Source of the DNA: Monocercomonoides exilis
Lineage: Eukaryota; Preaxostyla; Oxymonadida; Polymastigidae
Assembly (NCBI GenBank): GCA_001643675.2
Contig: LSRY02000015.1
Coordinates: 1,628,001 to 1,692,000, forward strand
Length of the DNA: 64,000 nt
Direction: 5' to 3'
The number at the start of each line of letters is the position of its first letter. Within the stretch, counting starts at the first letter, position 1. Shown piece by piece: positions 48,601 to 58,600 of this stretch. The notes below the pieces were generated by a model. That model saw only the letters and a list, made by a program, of their open reading frames with translations, made no database searches and was not told where the DNA came from. The position numbers and the translations under genes were made by a program.

Positions 48601-50343
48601 AATGATGTGTGCATCTTTGAAGGGATTATTTCTGAAAGGGATTCTTCATTCTTCATTCCTGTGTTGGAGAGTGTGGAAGCAAAGGAGAAAGGAGAAGAAG
48701 TGGAGGTAGTGTTCAAAGGGAGGCTTCTTCTCCCATGCAACTTGTCATTCATGATTGTGAAGCAGATAGGCGATGAAAAGCAGATAGAGAAATATGAGTT
48801 TGATGAGAGCGGATATGTGTCGGAGACAGAAGTCGAAGGGAGGCTGAAAAAGGAGATAATTCGTGAGGCAGGAGATGATGCAGAGGTGAGAGTGAGCATA
48901 CTGTTTGGGGATGCCAAAAACCCATCATCGACTGATTCTTTCATTCTGAAGAACAGAAGTGAGCCCAAAGCTAATGGAGATGAAAGGATTGCCGAGGGAG
49001 GAAAAGAAGGGAAATCATATTGGTTGTTGATTGTTTGCATTGCGATTGTTGTAATACTGTTTGTAGTCATTATTGTTCTGGCTGTTCGGTGGAAGAAGGT
49101 CAAGAATGAAGCAGAAGATTTGAGAGAAATTGTGAATGATAATATCAGAAAGGATCCCAAAGCATTTGAGATGGTGACGATGGAGATGTCATCTGAGGAG
49201 CGGTGGAAGAGAGCAGAGATGGAGGTTGAAAAGAAGAATGAAGAAAGGATGAAGAAGAGAATATATGAAAAAAGCCTGGGACATTCAGAATCATCAGAGC
49301 ATCTTCTCTCTGAAAGTGGATCAACTGAATATATTCTTGGAAGAGATTCAGACAAGATCCCTCAATGGATGCTGGAGAAAGATGAGGAAGAAGATGATAT
49401 ATCGAGAAAGAGAACTTCATCACCATCCATTTCATCCAACTCAACCACTTCAACAACTGATTCAGATTCAACTTTTGTTCGAGGGGAGGATCTGTGCCCA
49501 ACCACCTCATCGATGTCGAATTTGGTGGATGCAATTGCCTGTTCATCTCCTCATGAGAAACTGATTGTGGACTTGAGGGATTCATTGTTCATGCTGCTTC
49601 ATGGAAGGAATAAAACAAAGGAGATGGCGATTGGCACTCTTCAAGAGAGAGAACAAACAGCTGCTCAGATCCTGTTCTGGGTGGCTAATCTGGCACTACA
49701 CTCATTTGATGAAATGGAAAGCCCTCTTCAATCATTGAATAATCTCAGTCCACACATTGTATTGTTCTCAGAACACATGGTGATCTGCATTGTAATGCAT
49801 TCAGACTTATTGTCTGATGATGATTCTGACTCTTCTTCCATCTCATCATCAACTGTTGCCACATCTGCCAGTGATGATGATGAAGACTCTCTTCCTTCTT
49901 CAGCCTTTGAGGATGAGGACAATTACAAAAAAGAGTGTCTAAGGTGGAAGGCACCGGAGCTGCTGAATGGGACAAAGAAACACACAACGAAGAAGACTGT
50001 TGTATTCTCGATAGGGATGATGCTGTGGGAGTGCTTGACACTGCAGATCCCGTTTGGAGACTTTGAGGCTGAGACGGCTGGAGAGAAGATAAAGAATGGG
50101 GAGAGGCCGAACATGGGGGTGATTGAGACAAGCAGTTTTGGTGAGACGACGAAAGCGTGTGTGACGCTGCAGGCGAAGAACAGGCCCACGCTTGTGGAGC
50201 TGAAGCGAGAGTTCTTCGGGCACTTTCCTGCAGAGATGGTGATTGTGACAGCGTCTGATGCAATCGACGATGAAAATGCGAGCGATGTTGGCAGAGGAAG
50301 CGGTATTGGGAGTAGCAGTTTCTGCAACACATCATATCTGTAG
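45628..50343 (+). CDS. Beta-helix receptor (copy B), last ectodomain modules, TM helix and pseudokinase
   Basis: This 1,571-residue frame is intact. It carries two CG...[PA]C modules and a TM helix (about 49017-49095, YWLLIVCIAIVVILFVVIIV) followed by RWKKVKNE. Next come the Glu/Ser-rich juxtamembrane region with SEHLLSESGSTEYILGRDS, and a kinase-like C-lobe with RWKAPELLNG (49945-49974) and FSIGMMLWECLTL (50002-50040). Catalytic motifs are missing as in copy A. The ATG at 45628 follows the frameshift by chance. TM and juxtamembrane residues differ from copy A at roughly a third of positions while both sides are almost identical. Confidence 0.8.
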   Translation: MNMTNSDFGEITFGNGCVVECHNGNIEKITGCTFSSITRSKGSGGCISITNDCYDGSDYKAEINDCTFEGCAVEEEGNEIGGGALFYEASANTNLLMNKCKVYCCTAPFEGEEVGHGGGIMLNLLSEMGETDFVISSPTFSSDKPNNAKYGKDLFVSSPSLISSIKNETLPFVKDRLEMLTEDSMRGYDGGNRECAIPLIYFWKEVGSSVHVAREGNNVVVCGLLEYPCGSVDYGLKRGSSLGIESIAIQGTCDVRSEMSVSGMRLEGTNGETDKIQFVKIIEGDKDAVVECKGVVQFKEVGILIPSAFDNEANILMQTGSDAINTSIAGCSIHMSDNAEGELTFVLISASKGIVSIEKTNIAGFSTMHEIMSISVRSVITMSDVSFEEISLSGESAIVMNDNEIPENGNNNAEVEEWNVLFEQCSFVNVTHSESSDPSFLFCDMQNEVKLKMENSTIDKCGSASSNEGGGMFFLLNERGRLEMNHTNVTDCFCSNNGRGGGLFLKTQSATQKALPFVLSNITFKGNVALKGRDVFVKCTDLDSQISESQFLINFGEPFVKELAIWGCTADNYEDEEDLLGRVYVFRSEFIFVSSIVGNSSDSKNCGEMKSACSSLNVGVSHIIPSDYSQLLIWNETTLTGSCSAQKVTIKSMEASRNGEIKVNEMNLAGEGAVTTSESVRIERVSFVFGGMQNVVCSCLIHQLNGSLILESVSFLSESGSMEKSRTLFDFSLLVVENGIFEADRCGVGYLKFSKPMFQILSSERATFEDLTVCNVQCTSSVIECGKSKKVSISKLTATNISLQNESLISFENGYSSLVLSLALSSFSNISRLSSGPCIICTAQHMTSFEMCNCSFHKCTSESSKGSQVAIALTENVLVDSCTFEGSLADNAEEINGVGNKICQWNGSVVDFSKSSVVMKDTTISNSPDGGITMSGGSVGIEMGLFENNNPSIANYPSLRRNIICSDSGTLNVMSLKGGDGVLPSTSLWLLNDVCIFEGIISERDSSFFIPVLESVEAKEKGEEVEVVFKGRLLLPCNLSFMIVKQIGDEKQIEKYEFDESGYVSETEVEGRLKKEIIREAGDDAEVRVSILFGDAKNPSSTDSFILKNRSEPKANGDERIAEGGKEGKSYWLLIVCIAIVVILFVVIIVLAVRWKKVKNEAEDLREIVNDNIRKDPKAFEMVTMEMSSEERWKRAEMEVEKKNEERMKKRIYEKSLGHSESSEHLLSESGSTEYILGRDSDKIPQWMLEKDEEEDDISRKRTSSPSISSNSTTSTTDSDSTFVRGEDLCPTTSSMSNLVDAIACSSPHEKLIVDLRDSLFMLLHGRNKTKEMAIGTLQEREQTAAQILFWVANLALHSFDEMESPLQSLNNLSPHIVLFSEHMVICIVMHSDLLSDDDSDSSSISSSTVATSASDDDEDSLPSSAFEDEDNYKKECLRWKAPELLNGTKKHTTKKTVVFSIGMMLWECLTLQIPFGDFEAETAGEKIKNGERPNMGVIETSSFGETTKACVTLQAKNRPTLVELKREFFGHFPAEMVIVTASDAIDDENASDVGRGSGIGSSSFCNTSYL

Positions 50344-51258
50344 TTGTTTGTGGTTGAAGAGCACAAAACTGGAAAAGGAAGAATGATGGAAACGACAAAC
50401 AAGCCGAATGAGAGCGGATCGAACAATTTGAACGATTTGAAACACCGAATGAGGAGAGGGGAAAGAAAGTTGGCATTGGGGCGACGAAGCAGAAACAGAA
50501 GTGATGACATTGTGAATGCTCAAGTTGGTCAGTCGCAGTGAAGAAATTTTGTTGCGGTTTCCGAATCGCAAGCAAAAAGAGAATGACTGATTTCTTGAAC
50601 AAAAACAAGTGTTTGTTTTTATTTTTCTTATTTTTGTTGTTGTTCTTTTTTGTTGAATTGGAACTTCAACAGCAAAGGAATGAATGAAAATGAAAAACAA
50701 TTTGAACCATCATGTGTTTTCTTATTTGAAAAAAAATGAAATACCCCCCCCAAAAAAAATTATTTCTGAAACAGCCATTTTGTTTCAAATGTGTTTTCTG
50801 GAGTATTGTTGTTGGCTGATAATTATTGATATGCGTGAAGGCACAGAGCTGTTTGGAATTGACATCGAAAACAAAGGCATATTCACAGAATAGGAGAATT
50901 GGAGATGAAAAAACAGTTTTGAGAAATGGAGAGAGGTGTGTTTGGCACACGAAAACAAAAGTGAAAGGGTGAAAAAATAGTAATTATTGTTTCAAATGAA
51001 TTTTTTGTTTTTTTGTTGAGGAAAAAGTGAAAAGGCAAATAAACGCATGCTATAAGTGATGGGCATTTGTTTATGTGTCTGTTTGGCCGAAAACTTTTCC
51101 ATTTGCTGAAAAGCCAGAACAAAAACGCGTCTGATGAAATGGGGTGGAGTGTCTGTGGTTTTTTTTTTTTTTTGAAGAGCAAAATGGATTTATATTTCAA
51201 TCGAATAAGTGCAGTTTTTTGAATGAAAAGAGGAAAAACAAATATAAATGTGAATGCT
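50344..51258. other. Duplicated 3' flank of the plus-strand receptor gene
   Basis: Near-identical to the complement of 27622-28536, with a C7 run near 50744 and a T15 run at 51159-51173. Small frames in it are shadows. Nothing functional is recognised. Confidence 0.6.
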
Positions 51259-52605
51259 CCTTGCAAATATGACCTGTTGAATCTGACTCGACAAATCGTG
51301 GTATTCTCTTTTGTCTTTTCATTTTTTCACTTATTATTCAAGAACTCTTCGCCAGCACTCATGATCCCACAATCGTCCCACATTTCAACATTCATTTCAT
51401 CACGCAAAAGGGCTCCTTTATGTGGCTTCATCATTCCCGAATGCCACTGGCAATCGCAACTCTTTGTTCGTGGTGAAAGGCGATTTGATTGTTGAATGCA
51501 TCAGGGATGCTTGAAAAGCCCTTGGAAGCACATCTTCGGGCTTGTGTTCTTTTTCATTGCAATGAATGTCCTTGTTGGTGTCTTGATGCTTGAGCCAATG
51601 GTGTATCTGCTTTCCAAAAGATGGAAGAGATTTCACAAGAAAGAGGCTGTTCAATGTGAGTGATGTGCAGCACAAAAGACTGTTCTGCCAACAGCCGATT
51701 CAGCATGCATCTGCTGTCAGTCGAGCCGTGCTCTGGAGGGATGCGAGTTGAGCAGCAGGAGACATCACCCTTTGCAACTCTTCCAATCATTCATTTGTTT
51801 GCTTCATCTCGGTGATCAAACACTCCTCCAGAACATTTCCGCATCGACACTTCCCCCTTTCAGCCAGATTGATCTTTGGCTCCACACGTTCACCCACGAA
51901 ACTCAGAGCACAGCGAAGCTCATCCGGCCCCCAATGGCAAGGCTGAAGCACAACCCTTTCCCAAGGATAAGCCTTCAGTTGCACCAGAACCAATTGACAA
52001 GAATTCCATGTGGTTTGTTCAGAGGGATTTGTGAGACACCAGCTTCCGTGAATGATTGAGGGAAACATGAGAGAAAAATGATCGGAGTGTGACTGTGAAG
52101 GTTCATCAACATCAAAGACAAGGAAGCGAATGAGAAATTGCTAAGAATGTTTTTTTTTTTCCTTTTTGAATGGGTTGAAATTAGATGATGTGAATGGTGT
52201 TTCTTTCAAGCTCCCTGTTGATGTGGAGACCAGAGCGAGACTTTCAATTTTCACTTTCGCAATCTTCATCCTCAAATATGAAGTTTTTGACTGTTATGGA
52301 TTTGTGATCATTGACCCTAAATAACTTGAATAAAGTTCAGTATTGAGTGTTGAATTAGCTTTTTGTTAATTCGTGGGGTTTTTTTAGATTATTGATGTGA
52401 AGAAAATAAAAATTGTTTTCAAAATTGTTTTTTTTGAAAGGATTGAAACTATTCATTATTGGTGTACATAATACTCAACATTTTTTTTAAATTCTGACAT
52501 TTCTTTTGTGCTTTATAATTAAAACAAAAATCTGAATATTCAATAATTGATTCAATACATCTTTGAATGAGAATGCAAAAAGTTTTTCATTATTTTTCAA
52601 AGTTA
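51259..52605. other. Intergenic stretch with a GC-richer decayed coding patch
   Basis: The stretch 51400-52130 is GC-richer than its surroundings and gives partly protein-like frames on the minus strand. These are 52068-51787 (WNSCQLVLVQLKAYPWERVV), 51790-51554 and 51675-51418, and they would need frame changes to join. No family is recognised. The region 52140-52605 is AT-rich with no feature. Confidence 0.35.
51418..52068 (-). pseudogene. Possible decayed gene fragment, unknown family
   Basis: Three overlapping minus-strand frames have balanced amino-acid composition (Cys, Trp, His, Pro present) unlike the surrounding AT-driven frames. An opposing plus-strand frame covers 51748-52059, so strand choice is not certain. 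Nothing identifies a function. Confidence 0.25.
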
Positions 52606-55600
52606 TTAAAGATTAATAATTTGTTTTCTCAACTGTGAAACAATAAAGAAAGCAAGTTTTTCGATACTTTCAATCTCTTGCTCAATATGTAATAGAAGAA
52701 GACTATCACATGTTGATCCGTTGTCAACTCCTCCAAAGTGACTCAAACTTGCACCATCAATGGAAGAACGCTCATTTGCCATTACACTCAATGAACGGAG
52801 AGGACTTCCACAAACCGCGGAAGTTTGCGAAAAATGAAGTAAATCTTTTATGAGCATGATCTCTCTGATAAATTCTAAGTATGCTTGAGAAAAATCTGAA
52901 GAAAATGTGGAAATAAAGCTAGAAATTTGCCCTTTCTCTTCGATATTTGCAAAAAATGTAGATGGAATTTGAACAGATACAAATGAAGCAATTATGACAA
53001 GAGAATATGTTATGTTTTGCAAAATTCTGCATACATCTGAACGAAGGCTTTGCAAAGATGTAAAGGATAAATCAATGGATGTTAAAGAAATACTAAATGG
53101 AAGCTGAAGCTTTGAAGAAAGCATCAAAGAAGAAGGCTCACCTGTATTTGTCTTTGGTGTTGCATCAGAAAAATCCAAAGCAGAAGGCGAGTTATTAGAT
53201 GTTTGTTTAGAAGAAGCAAATTCCTTGTTGCTTTCCTTTTTCTCTGAAACGATTGATGCGACTCTTTGCGATATAAAAGGCTTTGAAGCGATTGAAATTG
53301 TATGTGATGTTGCTCCAAATGCAATGCGCGTTGAATCCGTTGAATACTTCAGAAGGAGAGCTTCAGGAGAAATAGAATCAAATTGATGATGGTTTCCAAT
53401 AGTGGATGAAGTGTGTGAAAACCCTCTCCTCGAAGAGCGTGAAGCTGAAGATGAGAATGAACTGGGCGAAGTTGATCTTCGTTTTAAAGAGGCAATTGAC
53501 ATTGGAGTGGAAGGTGGAGGTGACAATCGGCTTCCGAAAGGCAAAGAATTGATTCTTGAATCAATTTGAGTGGAATGAGGAAGAGATGCAATAGATGGAG
53601 ATTTTAATCCAATTCTGTTGCTCCCATCAGTATCCATGCTCTTCGAGTTATCCAAATACTCGTTGGAATAAACATCAGTTTCATTACCAGAGTTCATGAA
53701 TATGGGAATTTTCTGATAAACACCGATAAATGAAGTTGGGATTAATACACCAAGTTTTGGATGGAAAAAGCCTGGAGTTGTCTTTATTGTTTTCATCAAA
53801 TTTGCATATCTGATAAAAGATCGAGAAGAAGTGACTGAATATAAAGAAGAATTTGCAGAAAGAGTTCGACAACTGGTCACAGATGAAAGTCTTCTCTGTA
53901 AGCTGCTGATTGATTGAGAAGGCTGTGAAGCAATCAGAGAAGAAGGTAAATGTTGAGGAGTGACTGAACGTCTGCTCTGAACTCTTCCAACTGCTGAAGG
54001 TGAATTGAACATCGCAGAAGCTGAAGAGCGAGATCGTACCGAGCTTGGCTTCATAAACGTACTCATGCCACCTACAGACGATGTAGAATTTGCTCTTAAG
54101 AGCACAGATGCTAGAGGAGCTGTTCCAACTCCTGCAGATGAGGATGATGTGGATGAAGTGAACACAGGATGGTGGCGAAGAAGTCGAAGAGACGCTGTAT
54201 TTAAGTCAATGAAAGACAAAATTAAATTGATTGAAATGGTAAATGGAGGAAGCAAAGAGTGGTGAAGTGCTCTTGAAACAGGAAGAAGAAGAAGACAAGG
54301 TACATTTGGTATTTTTTGGAAGGCAGACTGATGTGTTTGAGGAAGTGTTGTCGTACAGTTTTGAGGAACTGAAGCGCAAAGCATACATGAACGCATTTGA
54401 GATGAGAGATTCGTGTGCAAAGAAGCCGCATTAGAAGGAGTAGACGATATGGATATTGAATCGGAAGATGTCTTCGAAGTAGTTCTTGCATTATTATCCT
54501 TAACAGAGCATCCAATGGAATAAAATCCTTCTGTATCAGGCAAAGCAAATTTTCTTTTTGGCAAAGGTGGTTGGCGAAGATTCAATGGACTGATTATTCG
54601 GAGACAGCAAATAATCTGTTCAATTATTGTTGTCATTAACGAAATGATTGTTTCTCCAAATGGAGAAGACAGAACAGTTGCTGAAGCAGATGAAGATGAA
54701 GATGAAGATGAAGAAGCAGCCGTTGAAAAGCCAACAGGCGCAAGACCGCCCGTCTTTGAAGTTAGTGAAGTGGAATTTAGCGCGATGGAATGTGGATCAG
54801 TTGCTAAAGTTCCCAAAACAGATGGATAGCCAATGGATTTAAAGAGAGAGCCGGTGGCCAGTGCATGCGAAGAAAGCGAATAAAAAGAAGGTGCAGAAAT
54901 CGTAGCCACAACAACTGGTTGCTGCTCGGGCTTCTTCGAATGGAGGGAATGAGTTGCTTGTGCGTATGGATCCAGAGAAGCGACTTTTTCTTGAACGGTA
55001 ACAGGCAATAACTCTTTCAGGACAGCTGTAGGTGTTGACAAAAACTGCATCAATGAAGAAAACAGCTCGTTCAAAGACAAAATGATCGATGGGTGCAAAG
55101 GCAAAAGAGGATGCGGAAAAGAGTGCATTGATCGAATAGCCGATTTGCGATGCAATGGAAGTGACATCAATCCAAATATTTGATCTGATCCATCCATCGC
55201 TGATATTCTATTGAGAGTAAGTTTCGACATGCATGATGTGTGTTGTTTTCTTTGAGCAGAAGAATTGAAAGGATAAGAAGTAGATGAATTCCCGGAAGAA
55301 GAGTAGAAAGAGTATTCTTGCTGCTTTTGTTGTCTCTCTGGACAAAAGTGAGTTGGATCTGAAACTGGAACCATATCAAGATAACTTTTAGTTTCTTTTT
55401 TGTGTTGTGAAGAAAGAATCTCTTCGGTGATTCTTTCAAGAAACATTGATGGCTGTGTCCAAGGATAAGACCTATGAAACGATGAAAATGTTTCTGGTGT
55501 ATTGTCTGAGCCTGATTGTGCGAGCTGTGTCAAAACCGCTTCGATTCTGAGAGGAGATGCTAAGTTCACAATGTCTTCGTGAAAGTGTTTCATTGCTTTG

Positions 55601-58600
55601 AGTCTTCTTTCCTCGGTGAGAAGATCTCCATCTCTGTAATACCTGAGTTTTCTTGTTACTTGTAAGCCATCTTCACTTTCATTGTCACTTTCAGAATCGG
55701 ATGATTCTGAAACCATATTAAACGTACTGCTTTTATCATATTCACTTTCGTATTTGCCAAATCCAACACCTGTGGACTGTACTCTTTTCTGGCCAAAATC
55801 AACAAATTTGTTCCCGTCCATGTTTTGCTCCTGCTTCATTGCTTCTTCTCCACATTTATTAGACAATTGTGCAATCGCAATAATCAAAGAAATAACAAGT
55901 CTTGCTTCAATCAGTCCATTTATAGTCAGATGGTTGTATGGATATGTTTTTCGTACAAGAGACGGGAGCATCAAAAGAAGTCGTTCATTAACAAATTTTG
56001 TAACTTCAATCAAAACTGATGAGAGAGATGGTAATTCAGAGAAATATTTGTGCTCAGTTGAAATTTGAGGCTTTCCAGTTATTTTTGATGATTGAATTTC
56101 GTTCAGACCAAGTTTTGTATCAACAGTTTTGATACCATAGCAGCTTGTAGCACGATTTCTATCCTTTATTGTGCTTTCAACGTTCTTCCAGTTGTGTTGA
56201 ATAAGCAAAGAGTGTACCAAAGCAGTAATTATGGTGAGTATGAAGCACCATATTCGATGCTGAGTGTTTATCTCTCCATTGGGAAGATACGGCATAGTTG
56301 GAGTATTAAAGGGCTGTGAAAGAATCTCTTCTTCTGACTGAGTTGAACCAAGTGCATTCTCTTTTGAGGATGATGTTAAAAACGATATTTGTTGTATCTG
56401 TTGTGCATATTCCGCTCTGAAATAAGCTGGTGTCATGAAAGACAAGTCTCCATCATTGTCACTTTCAGCCGCTAATCGGCTTTTATCCCATGTTTTGTAC
56501 TCTTCCTTGACTGAACCAATGAGATTGTCTGCAATTGCTTTCAGCTTGTTGATGAGACCGGCATTGAAAAAGAATGAAGCCAGAAATGGTTGCGCAACAA
56601 GAAGTGACTGAATGAGACTCAAATTCAGTTGGACAAAGCGGAAATTGAATTGTGAAGTCGGTGAAAAAGTGGAGCTATTTTTTATGAATGAAGAAGTGAT
56701 TGGAATAAAAGATGTTTCTTGTGATGAAGAGGAATTTGCAGTGGAAGAGGATAAATGCATGTACATGTTATGATTGGAAATATCTTCATAATTAATAGTG
56801 ATATTGCGAGGAATTCGAAGAAAAGAAAGCATTTTTATGTTCGAAAGTGGAATAGTCAAACCAGAAAAAATCTGAGCAAGAGTGTTTGAATCATCTAATC
56901 GAAGACAATGGATGATTTCATTAAAGTTAAGCGGAGTGATAATCTGACGGTAAGAAATAGCACCTGATGTCATTCCTATAGACGAAAGACTTGATGAAAG
57001 CACTCTTGGCGTTGTTTGATAGTTATATCGAGATGGAGATGGTGGAAGAGATTGATAATTGTCTCCATAAACTTGTTTGGATATTGATGTAACTGTTTGG
57101 AAGGAGAAAGGAGAAGATGATGAAGATGAGATATTTGCTCCAGTGTCGCATCTCACCGCAGATGGATTTGCATAATTGCTAGCTCCATCGATATGCGGAG
57201 ATTCGCCTGGAAGCTTCAGCATCGAATCATCCCATCCAGCTTCGTCAATAAATAACTCTTCTTTCTTCTGTGGTGCATCTGGAATAAGTGTGCAACGTCG
57301 AAACAGAATGCGTTGGATGAGACAGACAATAAGTGTATACACGATCATCTTCAAACCAGGTCTTAGTGGTGCACTTGGTGTGTGATAATTAATTAAAGCA
57401 ATGCAGCCCCTGGTGACATTATAGGCAACATGCTGTACAAAGCGTGAGTAATGATACAAAGAAGGGAAAACAGGGAAGTGTCTGGAAAGAAGATAGGAAG
57501 TGAGTGCTGGAGAAAACTGCTCAAGTTCTGTTGTCATTAGTTGAAGTTGTTCTTTTAGATCTGCTCCTTCAGAAGTTAAAGATTGTATCACTTTCTGCAA
57601 AGAAGATGAATTTGTAGAAAAGCTTTCTGTTACAACAGCTGCACAGAACAAGCGTTGCTCTGCGATGTCATCTTCAATCTGAGTAAGTTCAGCAGGGCTT
57701 TCGTTATTTCCTTCTTCAAGTTCAGCTAGTTCATCAACTGATTTCTCTAACATTTGGAAGATGTTCTTTTTTCTGTCAATTTCTTTGTCAAATCCCATTT
57801 CACAAAATTTCGTATTTCCTTCCTTTTTATCTCGCTTAATTGAATTTTTATCATTTTCTCTTGCAAAATCAAGCACTCCCTTTTTATTGTCATTTTTAGG
57901 TTTACCTTCGTTTTCTGCTCCACCATCGTCTTCCTCGGCAATCCCGTCCAATCCACCAGACAAATAAAATGGCGCTTGTTTAGCTCGAGAAGACGCTGGT
58001 GAAAGTTGGATGCCACCTGAACTGCTGGAGCGGGGGATGGGAGCAAACGTTGGGAAAGAATGAGAATTTGCTGCACCATCAATCAGATGGGCCGAAAATG
58101 TGATGGATGGGTTGTGCATCGAAGATGATTTGAGATAGCTGGAAGAAGCAGCTGATTTAGTTGCTGGTGAATTAGATGAAAAGGAAGAAATGACTGAATT
58201 AAGATGAGATTGGAGGATGGATGCTGATGATGATGATGAGGTTTCGCTCATCATCTGATTCATTGGAGATATTAACCGTCCTTCGTCAAAGTCAGCAAAG
58301 CTCGTTGGCTGCTTGAATTGTGAATAAAGCAGGTCTGGTGTGTGATCTAGTCTTGGTGTTGTGGATGATTCCCACTCTTTTTCAATTGAATTAGATGAGG
58401 AATTGTTGCTATTCTTCAATGAAGCCTTCGCAAAAGAAGAGGAAGATGCATTTTTTGTTGAATTGTTTGCACTTTGTGAATACCCTTCAACTTCTTCAAT
58501 TTTCATCAGAGGCACAACTGAAGGAATTGAAGGGAGAAGATGGACAATTGATGTAATCGCTGACACTATTGCAGACAGATGGCGAGACTTCAGTGGGAAC

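Larger units (their letters stand above)
42889..51258 (+). repeat. Right arm of 8.4 kb inverted duplication
   Basis: Counterpart of 27622-35995. DNA identity is moderate up to about 43460. It is then near complete to about 48990, drops through the TM/juxtamembrane segment to about 49450, and is near complete again to about 51258. Rare single differences, for example Thr to Ala in the GIN(T/A)AGSF segment, show that it is not a mirrored copy of the same reads. Confidence 0.9.

Noticed and set aside
49745-50608. 287-codon minus-strand ORF opposite the pseudokinase region (and its mirror at 28278-29135)
   Set aside because: It is a shadow of the well-supported receptor frame, with His/Ser/Gln-rich product and no motif; both arms show it only because the DNA is duplicated.
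27622-51258. Whole palindrome as a pure assembly mirror
   Set aside because: The copies differ by real substitutions, a divergent TM island and unrelated N-terminal DNA, and the central spacer is unique. An artefact would be identical to the centre. It still deserves a read-level check.
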